Origin: CAYVXE01 sp964455375
GTDB lineage: Bacteria > Zhuqueibacterota > Zhuqueibacteria > Oceanimicrobiales > Oceanimicrobiaceae
Length of the DNA: 19,235 bases
Direction of reading: 5' to 3'
NCBI GenBank assembly: GCA_964455375.1
Contig: CAYVXE010000087.1
Coordinates: 1 to 19,235 of the forward strand
Shown: positions 1 to 6,129 of the stretch, piece by piece
Layout of the letters: each line of letters opens with the position of its first letter
Position numbering within the stretch: position 1 is the stretch's first letter
Program-made: the position numbers and the translations under genes
Notes under the pieces: model-generated
Told to the model about the DNA's origin: nothing
The model's database searches: none
Seen by the model: the letters and a program-made list of their open reading frames with translations, nothing else

Positions 1-705
1 TACGAAGTGGATGTAAACGGCCGGGCGACTTTTTCAGCCTTGTGCCGTTTTATGCAGGAGTCCGCCTGGAACCATGCCGAACGTTTGGAATTCGGGTTTT
101 CACATTTGATAAAGTATAATCTGGTGTGGGTTTTGTATCGCCAGTTGGTGAAGATGTACGCATTCCCCTTGTGGGGGCAGACCGTTACCGTGGAGACCTG
201 GCCTGCCGCACGCGACCGGCTGTACTATTTTCGCGATTTCAGAATTTGGGGAGAAAAAAAAGTTCTTCTCGGAGAGGCCGCGACATCCTGGTTTGTCATC
301 GACATAGAAAAACGGCTGCCGCAACGGACGGATGCCTTCTTTAAGATGAAGGTGCCGGATAACGTCGAGAGGGTATTTACAGAGAAACTCGGCAAACTAA
401 AAAAAGTTGATTTTGCCGCCGCGGATGCATTGACAACCGTTAAGTATTCAGACCTGGATGTAAACGGCCATGTGAATAATGTGAAATTTATCGATTGGAT
501 TTTGGATAGTCATGAGGAGGAATTTCTTAAGACGCACCTGCTCAAGGAATTTGAAATCAATTACCTTTCTGAGGCAAAGTGTGGCGAGCGGGTGCTTGCG
601 GCAAAAACACCGTTAAATCACATGTCCTTTCAGCAGGCGCTGATTCGTGAAAAGGATGATGAAGAATACTGCCGGGCGAAGACGTTGTGGCGCAAAATAA
701 AGTGA
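1..705 (+). CDS. Acyl-ACP thioesterase, 5'-truncated by window edge
   Basis: Hydrolyses acyl-ACP to release free fatty acids in the cytoplasm (family role). The frame is open from base 1, where the codons read Y-E-V-D-x-N-G, the usual start of the first hotdog domain, so the gene begins upstream and the GTG at base 7 is only an internal codon. The first hotdog half shows the QESAWNHAE helix. The second half carries the D-x-N-x-H-V-N-N signature (codons 457-480: Asp 457, Asn 463, His 469) with a downstream acidic residue in YLSEAKCGE, matching the catalytic residues of plant and bacterial FatA/FatB-type enzymes. It ends with TGA at 703-705 and is convergent with the methyltransferase gene, 23 bp away. 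Substrate chain length cannot be read from the sequence. Confidence 0.88.
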   Translation, partial: YEVDVNGRATFSALCRFMQESAWNHAERLEFGFSHLIKYNLVWVLYRQLVKMYAFPLWGQTVTVETWPAARDRLYYFRDFRIWGEKKVLLGEAATSWFVIDIEKRLPQRTDAFFKMKVPDNVERVFTEKLGKLKKVDFAAADALTTVKYSDLDVNGHVNNVKFIDWILDSHEEEFLKTHLLKEFEINYLSEAKCGERVLAAKTPLNHMSFQQALIREKDDEEYCRAKTLWRKIK

Positions 706-728
706 GGGGAAGAAAATACGGGAATCAT

Positions 729-1400
729 TTATTTGGGAACCGCACGTATCCAGCGCATGGGAAAGGCCGGAATTCCTTGCGGTAGAATTTTGAATGACCG
801 CACATCTTCGAGATGAAAGCCGTTGGCCTGGATAATCGCTTCGGTGTCACGATTCATGTGACAGTTCTGTTTGTTTAAATGTAACCAGATTGGGTTCAGT
901 TTATCCATCAGGAAAGCGCTCACCGGTTTTTTACTGATGACATGCTCGATAAGGCGTATTTCGCCGTCGGGCTTCAGAACCCTGCGGATTTCGTTCAAAA
1001 ACCGTTCCTGATTTTTCACACTGCACATCACCAAGCCGACGACAACAAAATCAAATCGATTTTCTTTAAACGGAATGGCTTCACCCTGAGCGGCAGTTAT
1101 GTTAATTGTTGCCGGAGATGTTCGCTTGCGCTCTTTTGCCGCGTCAAGAAATTTGGGGAATGGCTCGATTGCCTGCACCTGCGTTGCCTTCGGATAATAC
1201 GGAAACATGAGGCCGGTGCCGCAGCCGATTTCAAGAACATGACCGGATAAATTACCCACCAACTCGATGCGCCACTTTGCCATCCCTAATTTTTCGACCT
1301 TCAACATGAGTAGATCGTACAACTGCGATTGCGGGAGTTTCTTCGACAAATAGTACGCTTTAGGCGCGTGCCAGGCAAAATTTAACAATTCTTTTAGCAT
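729..1400 (-). CDS. Class I SAM-dependent methyltransferase
   Basis: A 223-residue Rossmann-fold methyltransferase. Motif I is VLEIGCGTG at residues 55-63. The acidic residue at the end of strand 2 is E79 (AIEPF), and the motif around FDFVVVGLVMCSV (116-128) and VLKPDGEIRLIEHV (141-154) give the rest of the class I core. The C-terminal pattern (LN, IW, LN, then CHMNRDTEAIIQANGF) recalls small-molecule or phospholipid methyltransferases of the UbiE/PmtA/METTL7-like type. The acceptor is not determinable from sequence. The ATG at 1398-1400 is preceded by a GGTGG sequence 4 bases upstream. It has no close co-directional neighbour: 331 bp of repeat-rich spacer separates it from the NagB-like gene. 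Confidence 0.85.
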   Translation of the reverse strand: MLKELLNFAWHAPKAYYLSKKLPQSQLYDLLMLKVEKLGMAKWRIELVGNLSGHVLEIGCGTGLMFPYYPKATQVQAIEPFPKFLDAAKERKRTSPATINITAAQGEAIPFKENRFDFVVVGLVMCSVKNQERFLNEIRRVLKPDGEIRLIEHVISKKPVSAFLMDKLNPIWLHLNKQNCHMNRDTEAIIQANGFHLEDVRSFKILPQGIPAFPMRWIRAVPK

Positions 1401-1493
1401 AATCCACCATGTAAAGTCATTAAAAAATAATAGTTAAACTTCTCGTTGTGAAAGCCTGAACTTGTTTTTAACCTCTGCGCGTTGGAGTTAGTC

Positions 1494-1589
1494 CCTCCCT
1501 TTGGCCAAAGGGAGGACAGGAGGGATTCGAAAAAGCACATGGCGCAACTGGTCTCAAATCCTCCCTGTCCCTCCTTTACGAAAGGAGGG
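1494..1589. repeat. Paired-palindrome intergenic element (MITE/REP-like)
   Basis: Two hairpins flank a 53-bp centre. The left one is a perfect palindrome (1494-1515, arm CCTCCCTTTGG). The right one has 9-bp arms CCCTCCTTT / AAAGGAGGG (1569-1577 and 1581-1589) around an ACG loop. Just inside, GGACAGGAGGGATT (1511-1524) is nearly the inverted complement of AATCCTCCCTGTCC (1557-1570), differing at two positions. The whole unit is therefore an imperfect inverted repeat of about 96 bp, the layout of a small non-autonomous or REP-type element. No transposase lies in the window. Confidence 0.65.
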
Positions 1590-1665
1590 TACTTTCTAAG
1601 CTGATGTTCGATCTTACCTGATATATTCTTTAACCGGACACTCATGATGTAAATTATTAACCACG

Positions 1666-1688
1666 GATGAACACCGATGAACACAGAT
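1666..1688. repeat. Short tandem repeat, 10-bp unit
   Basis: GATGAACAC occurs at 1666-1674 and 1676-1684, each followed by one variable base, with a third partial GAT at 1686-1688. It is preceded by CCACG. This resembles the CCACGGATGAACACGGAT-type intergenic repeat found in many unrelated bacterial genomes; that comparison is from memory. Confidence 0.6.
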
Positions 1689-1731
1689 TCTCAGATGAAT
1701 CATCGTTGGCCGCTGGTTAAATAAAACATGT

Positions 1732-4104
1732 TTATTTGAATTTTGGTTCCTGATTTTCAGTAGATTTTTTCAGTTCGCGTGATTTTTCGTAAAATTCATC
1801 TAAATCCATTGTCTTTAAAAAGACCAGCCCGCGTGTGGAGCGGATTCTCGAGTCTTCGTTTTGATAAAAGAAATCTCTGCCCAGCAGCGTCTTCATGTAC
1901 TGATATTGTGTGACCTGGATGCGTTTTGCCAGACCGGAAAAGGGGCCGTCGTATTCATAGCTTGGAAAAGATGCTTCGGCCTGAGAATCAAATGAACTTA
2001 AAAAGGCGTCGTTCAAAATGGCCATGGCGTTGAATGTCACAGGTACAAATAGATTTGCTTCAGCAGGATGGTAGCGGTACCAGATGTTACGATAGCCCCA
2101 GATTCTTATATCATTTCTGCCGGACTCCTCCTGGTAAATTTTTAAGGCCGAAGAAATTGCCTGCAACACTTTGTAGTGGGTATCCGGGCCGCTGCCTTCC
2201 GGGTCGAGGGCAACCGTGACGATAGTGGGGTTGACCTTCTTTAAAAGCCGCAGTATTGGCAGCACATCCCGGTCATGTTCCGGGTCTTCTGTGAAAATAT
2301 CGCCTTTGTAAAAACCGAGACGTGAATGAATGACCGATTCCGTGTTAAATCCGAAATATCCCCAGAGAATGTCAGCTTCCCATTCCCGAACCATGCCCTT
2401 GAGTTTCTGGACGTCGGCTGTATCTTTCTTGCCGGGATATTGTGATTTGAAGTAACCGATCAGCAGGTCGAGTCTTTTTTGCAACTCTTCTGTAGATTTT
2501 TCCCCGTAAATTTCATTCAGGTTGCGCAAAAAGCGCCGTGCTGCGCCCTCCCGCATGGCAAAACGGTAGTTTGCCGCCAAGCCATCGAGATACTGATAAA
2601 CATCCCGGTTTTTGTGGACGGAATTGTACGGTTCAAAATAGTCGCATTTAATAAGCTGTTGAAACTCGGGCGTGTTTAAAAATGTCCTGGCATTTTGCGA
2701 TTGGTTGAGCATGAACGTGTTTGTCACCGCGTTGAAGCCGCTGGTGAGGTAATTGAAATAGTGACGGTTGCTTTGCTCGCGGATGAGTCGTGACAAGTAG
2801 GGCAGATAGCCGAGCATAATATCATCGTGATGCGGCGCGGTGTGTAAGAATACTTGGCCCTTAGGGAGATCAAAGGCGCTCAGGATTCTGTTTTGATAGT
2901 CTCGTTCAATCGTCTTAACTAAGACGTCTAATTTCTCATTTGATTTTTGTAAGAACAGGGGACCGCTGCGGGTGGCTTTGATGTCGTCCTTTGTTAATGT
3001 CGCTAATTTTTTACCTTTCTCCAGAGCAACATCGGTCATCATGACATATTTCTGAAACTCAGTTAATGCGTCGCTGTTTTCCAGTTCAAGATGTCTGCGT
3101 TCGGTCAAAAGTTTGGCGGCTCCTCTGGTAACATAAAATGCCGCATTGGGCAAATTCTGTAAAATAGATGCCGGCACCTCGTTGCATTTTTCCGATTCAA
3201 TGGCTTGTTTTACAATCTGTGCCTTGGCTTCACCGGCAGCAATGATGATGGCGGTGGTGTCCGGGCAGAAGACAATGGTTTGCAAGCCGATGGTGATCAC
3301 CAGACGGTTTCTTGATATTTCGATACCGCCAAGGTCTGTGGCAGCAGCGGCCTGGGTTTCATAATTGGTCTGAGCCAGCCTGGTTGTGGAAAAATGATCC
3401 GACCCCTTGACATTGAAACCGATGTGACCGTCCGGTCCGATACCTCCCAAAAAGAAACCAATGCCACCCAATGCACGAATCTTTTCTTCATAATCGGTGC
3501 AGAATTGGTCCACAGCATCGAGCACATATTTTTGTTTCCTCTCCTGTGCCGTGACGGCGTGTCGTGTGCGCAAGGATAAGTCGACGATATGATTCGGCCA
3601 GACGTTCTCCAATTTTTGATTTTCTGCTAAACCGATTTCGTTTGGATTTATCAGCAAGGCCTTTGCCGGATCGAGTCCAAAGCCTTCGATATAGAACTTA
3701 TTGACGTAGAAAAAAAAGCTGTTGTGCTGCCAGGAATGAATGGGATAAAATTCGTCTATTTGGATGAAATGGAAACTTTTCATGTCCGGTTTTTTGGCCG
3801 GGTCAACATCATACTCTTCCAGTGTTTTGATGACTTCAGGATCCGCCCAATTATTTAGCAGATAAGTAACCCATTTAATAAAATGTTCCGGTGTTTTCCC
3901 CGTGGGCAAGGAGATGGTATGCCCCTGGTGTTTTTGTGCCCACTCTATAAAACGCAACGCAGTCAGCTTTCCCAATTCCGGAAAATTTTCAACAATGATC
4001 GTTTTGATTTTTTCGGTTGGCGGATAGAACGGTTCTGCCTGTAGTTTTTTTAACTCAGCGGCTTCAACGTTTGATAAACGTACAGTTGATTTGTTTTTTG
4101 TCAC
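1732..4104 (-). CDS. NagB-like sugar-phosphate deaminase/isomerase fused to PIG-L (LmbE) deacetylase domain
   Basis: A 790-residue two-domain cytoplasmic protein. Residues about 30-340 form a glucosamine-6-phosphate deaminase/isomerase (NagB) domain. It has the SLPTGKTP loop (65-72), the IDEF segment with the presumed catalytic D117, and GGIGPDGHIGFN (220-231) with D225 and H227. The Glu that follows FN in canonical NagB (E. coli E148) is Val232 here. Residues about 415-660 form a PIG-L/LmbE-type domain with APHHDD (423-428) as the metal/base motif, in place of the usual AHPDDE, and a distal DTHYK histidine (H643). Bacteroidota NagB proteins are known with this fused layout. The start is GTG (4102-4104): the nearest in-frame upstream stop is 21 bp away with no ATG between. 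Likely role: amino-sugar phosphate catabolism or deacetylation. The substrate is uncertain because of the altered residue. Confidence 0.85.
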   Translation of the reverse strand: MTKNKSTVRLSNVEAAELKKLQAEPFYPPTEKIKTIIVENFPELGKLTALRFIEWAQKHQGHTISLPTGKTPEHFIKWVTYLLNNWADPEVIKTLEEYDVDPAKKPDMKSFHFIQIDEFYPIHSWQHNSFFFYVNKFYIEGFGLDPAKALLINPNEIGLAENQKLENVWPNHIVDLSLRTRHAVTAQERKQKYVLDAVDQFCTDYEEKIRALGGIGFFLGGIGPDGHIGFNVKGSDHFSTTRLAQTNYETQAAAATDLGGIEISRNRLVITIGLQTIVFCPDTTAIIIAAGEAKAQIVKQAIESEKCNEVPASILQNLPNAAFYVTRGAAKLLTERRHLELENSDALTEFQKYVMMTDVALEKGKKLATLTKDDIKATRSGPLFLQKSNEKLDVLVKTIERDYQNRILSAFDLPKGQVFLHTAPHHDDIMLGYLPYLSRLIREQSNRHYFNYLTSGFNAVTNTFMLNQSQNARTFLNTPEFQQLIKCDYFEPYNSVHKNRDVYQYLDGLAANYRFAMREGAARRFLRNLNEIYGEKSTEELQKRLDLLIGYFKSQYPGKKDTADVQKLKGMVREWEADILWGYFGFNTESVIHSRLGFYKGDIFTEDPEHDRDVLPILRLLKKVNPTIVTVALDPEGSGPDTHYKVLQAISSALKIYQEESGRNDIRIWGYRNIWYRYHPAEANLFVPVTFNAMAILNDAFLSSFDSQAEASFPSYEYDGPFSGLAKRIQVTQYQYMKTLLGRDFFYQNEDSRIRSTRGLVFLKTMDLDEFYEKSRELKKSTENQEPKFK

Positions 4105-4347
4105 TTGAAAGTACCTGAAGTTGGTTTAATGTCCGATTTCAGATAAAGATATTAATAAAAGCAAGCCTTAGTTTCCATTACTATTTAAACAAAAAGTAAT
4201 ACTATCGTGCAATTGAGGAGAGTTTTAGTAGGTGATTTCTTTGTTTGATTGTTTTGCTGCAAACAATACGTTCCCGGCATCAAATTGTACGTTTCAAAAA
4301 CTCCCCTCTGTGAATAAGGTAGATTAAGCCTGTGACATGGGTTGATT

Positions 4348-4815
4348 TCATTTGTCTTCCTGCTGCAATTCCCCGTACGAAGGAATAACATCTAACGTTT
4401 CACAGGATTGATTTTCCGGGTCAATTTTCCAGCATACGGTAGATTCGCCGTTTGTCACCACAAGGTAGCTGGCGTTGACATTTTCATTATAACGGACAAC
4501 CTGTTCGACTGTTTTGGGAGTGATTGGAACAGCGGTCGCTTTACATTCTGCCAAAAGCAGCGGTTTTCCGTCTCGCCCATGGATGATGAGGTCGGAACGG
4601 GCAGTTTTTATCCGGTTTTGTGTTGATTTTTCAATGCTGAAATGGGACATTGGAAATTCCTTTTCATCTATTAAAAAGCGGATGAAATTTTGTCGCACCC
4701 ATTCTTCCGGTGTCAGGTGAACGTATTTTTTCCGTATGGGGTCATAAATCATCTGTTTACCCCTGACGACCCGAATGTTAAATTCCGGTTTGTCCGGTCT
4801 TTGTGAAGATATCAT
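4348..4815 (-). CDS. HsdR N-terminal-like (HSDR_N_2) PD-(D/E)XK-fold protein
   Basis: A 155-residue protein matching the stand-alone type I restriction enzyme R N-terminal family. The PD-(D/E)XK core is visible as ARSDLIIHG (D75), then LLLAECKA (E90, K92), preceded by the EEWVRQNF helix (36-43) and followed by the VEQVVRYN helix and the YLVVTNG strand, all typical of the family. No helicase/ATPase, methylase or specificity subunit is nearby, so it is not a restriction system. Such solo proteins are common in Bacteroidota and relatives, and their function is unproven. The start is ATG at 4813-4815. It is separated from the REC gene by 92 bp holding TTCGTAATT repeats, and from the NagB-like gene by 243 bp with no supported feature. 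Confidence 0.82.
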   Translation of the reverse strand: MISSQRPDKPEFNIRVVRGKQMIYDPIRKKYVHLTPEEWVRQNFIRFLIDEKEFPMSHFSIEKSTQNRIKTARSDLIIHGRDGKPLLLAECKATAVPITPKTVEQVVRYNENVNASYLVVTNGESTVCWKIDPENQSCETLDVIPSYGELQQEDK

Positions 4816-4863
4816 TTTATTTGAAGTTGACGTAGAAAGGATCGTAATGAGCAGGATTGGTCG

Positions 4864-4893
4864 TTCGTAATTGGCAATTCGTAATTCGTAATT
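4864..4893. repeat. TTCGTAATT direct repeats
   Basis: Three copies of TTCGTAATT at 4864-4872, 4878-4886 and 4885-4893, the last two overlapping by two bases. They lie in the spacer between the REC and HsdR-N-like genes. Possibly a slippage-prone simple repeat; no function is implied. Confidence 0.55.
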
Positions 4894-4907
4894 TCTCCTA
4901 TGTTCCG

Positions 4908-5390
4908 CTATGCAAACGTTTTTAAAATCTCGCGGTGCAATCCCTGAAGGTCTCCATACGCTTTTTGGATCTCGCTTATTTTCCTGTCCAATTCCTGCAT
5001 AAGTTTCTTTTTTTCCAGTCCGTTGCGGATGACGATTTTTAAATCACTATTGTCCCACGGCTTTTCAATATATTGAAACAGTCCCACATCATTGATGGCC
5101 TTGATGGCGTTCTCTTTGTCCGCGTAACCTGTAAGAATGATGCGTGTGATGTGCGGGTCGATTTGTTTTACTTGCGTTAAGAAACTTATGCCGTCCATAT
5201 TCGGCATGAGATAATCCGAAATAACCAGGTCTATGTCGTTGCTTTTAATAAAGTCTAGAGCCTCTGACGGTGATGTGAACGTCGTTACGTTGTAGTCGGT
5301 TTCCAGTTCAATAAAGGACCTGAGACTCGTTAAAACCATCTCTTCGTCATCAAGTATTATGATTTGTCTTTTGTCAGAATTATCAGGCAT
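4908..5390 (-). CDS. Stand-alone response regulator receiver protein
   Basis: A 160-residue REC-only protein. The acidic pocket is D14/D15 (IILDDEE), the phospho-acceptor is D59 (VISDYLMPNMDG), and the switch residues are T87 (ILTGYA) and K110 (IEKPW). After the receiver, residues about 118-160 are a charged, probably coiled-coil helix with no output domain. The YIEKPW-type ending resembles receivers attached to HD-GYP or HDOD outputs. It probably acts by protein-protein contact in a phosphorelay. No histidine kinase is adjacent: the closest in the window is the PAS kinase about 7.6 kb upstream in the same direction, so partnership is only a possibility. The start is ATG at 5388-5390. Confidence 0.88.
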   Translation of the reverse strand: MPDNSDKRQIIILDDEEMVLTSLRSFIELETDYNVTTFTSPSEALDFIKSNDIDLVISDYLMPNMDGISFLTQVKQIDPHITRIILTGYADKENAIKAINDVGLFQYIEKPWDNSDLKIVIRNGLEKKKLMQELDRKISEIQKAYGDLQGLHREILKTFA

Positions 5391-5447
5391 CTATTTTACT
5401 CCTGCGATTGTCGATACGGACGAATTTCCATTCCTTAAAAAGAGTTA

Positions 5448-5609
5448 CTATTCAGCCACAAAGACTTCCCGCCTGCCTCTGGCAGGAAAGGCTCCAGGCT
5501 TATATGATAAATCTTTAATACCTCTTTTGATTATTGGCACATTATACGCTGCATCTACAATTTTTTTTGCTACTAATTCTTCTCTTTGACCTGAAATATA
5601 TTTGTTCAT
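5448..5609 (-). pseudogene. GxxExxY-family gene remnant with internal deletion
   Basis: A 53-codon minus-strand frame, ATG at 5607-5609 to TAG at 5448-5450. Its first part (ISGQREELVAKKIVDAAYNV) resembles the N-terminus of GxxExxY proteins. It runs straight into NVPIIKRGIK, which resembles the far C-terminus of the same family (usually NVPLIKDGIKR). The central portion, with the GPGLLE and Y motifs that name the family, is missing, so this looks like an internal deletion of roughly 80 or more codons fused at the shared N-V. The tail then reads through a CCTGCC/GGCAGG hairpin (5472-5486). No Shine-Dalgarno sequence is seen. The family match is from memory, and a coincidental small ORF is the alternative. 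Confidence 0.5.
5472..5486. repeat. Small GC-rich hairpin (CCTGCC-TCT-GGCAGG)
   Basis: A perfect 6-bp stem with a three-base loop in otherwise AT-rich spacer, lying inside the GxxExxY remnant's tail. It resembles a dispersed short palindrome. There is no T-run on either strand, so it is not a convincing terminator. Confidence 0.4.
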
Positions 5610-5685
5610 CGTTTTTGTCTTTTGAGTCTTAGAGACTGAATAATTACTAAAAATAAGAGAAAAATAATTGAAAGTAAAGAGGTAT

Positions 5686-6108
5686 TTAACTCACCCGTTC
5701 TACGATAGCGCGTAATTTTCTGGAAAGCGATCTGAGAACAGCTTCAGCGATTTTAACGTGATCGGAAAGCAGATCGTAGAAATCGTCCCTGGAGATACGC
5801 AGTGTTTCTGTGTCCTCGAGAGCAGTTGCGGTTGCCACTCGCGGCTGATTGTCAAATAATGACCAGGTGCCCATGGCTTCCAGAGAACAGATGGTGTTGA
5901 TTTCCTGGCCGTCACGATGTAACCTGACTTTACCATTGATGACCAGGAACAGGGCATCTGCACTTTCATTTACCTTGTAAAGATGCTGGTCTTTCATATA
6001 ATGGACTTCTTCTGAAATGAGTGCGAGATACGAGAGGTCTTCCATTCTGACTTCCATAAATATATCGATATCCTGCAGAAAAATAACTTTTTCAATAATC
6101 GAGTACAT
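5686..6108 (-). CDS. Cyclic-nucleotide-binding (Crp-type effector) domain protein
   Basis: A 140-residue single cNMP-binding domain. It shows the beta-roll pattern DALFLVINGKVRLHRDGQEI followed by the phosphate-binding-cassette region (AMGTWSLFDNQPRVATATA), then C-helix segments (SRDDFYDLLSDH, IAEAVLRSLSRKL). There is no DNA-binding helix-turn-helix. It lies 21 bp after the NTT/HEAT gene and in the same frame: between the TAA of that gene and this ATG there are only seven sense codons. Related proteins carry NTT, HEAT and cNMP domains in one chain (from memory), so this is probably the detached C-terminal sensor module. The exact start is uncertain because the Shine-Dalgarno match is weak. 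Confidence 0.85.
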   Translation of the reverse strand: MYSIIEKVIFLQDIDIFMEVRMEDLSYLALISEEVHYMKDQHLYKVNESADALFLVINGKVRLHRDGQEINTICSLEAMGTWSLFDNQPRVATATALEDTETLRISRDDFYDLLSDHVKIAEAVLRSLSRKLRAIVERVS

Positions 6109-6129
6109 AATTTTTAGCGTTTCTTCATT

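Larger units (their letters stand above)
1401..1731. other. Gene-free spacer with repeats
   Basis: A 331-bp spacer between two minus-strand genes. It contains a paired-palindrome element (1494-1589) and a tandem GATGAACAC repeat (1666-1688). A 96-codon minus-strand frame (1394-1684) crosses it, but it is made largely of the repeat and overlaps the methyltransferase start, so I do not regard it as a gene. The remainder is AT-rich with nothing else recognisable. Confidence 0.6.

Noticed and set aside
1394..1684. 96-codon minus-strand ORF
   Set aside because: It is composed largely of the paired-palindrome repeat, overlaps the methyltransferase start and shows no family resemblance.
1719..1737. 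AAATAAA/TTTATTT hairpin at the end of the NagB-like gene as a terminator
   Set aside because: The stem is purely A/T, overlaps the stop codon and lacks a T-run on the minus strand.
4185..4391. 68-codon minus-strand ORF between the NagB-like and HsdR-N-like genes
   Set aside because: It overlaps the HsdR-N-like gene end in another frame and has no ribosome binding site or recognisable motif.
4348..4815. A restriction-modification or defence island around the HsdR-N-like gene
   Set aside because: No methylase, specificity, helicase or other defence gene is nearby; neighbours are regulatory and metabolic.
5359..5589. 76-codon plus-strand ORF
   Set aside because: It is the reverse of the REC start and the GxxExxY remnant; the minus-strand reading makes better protein sense.
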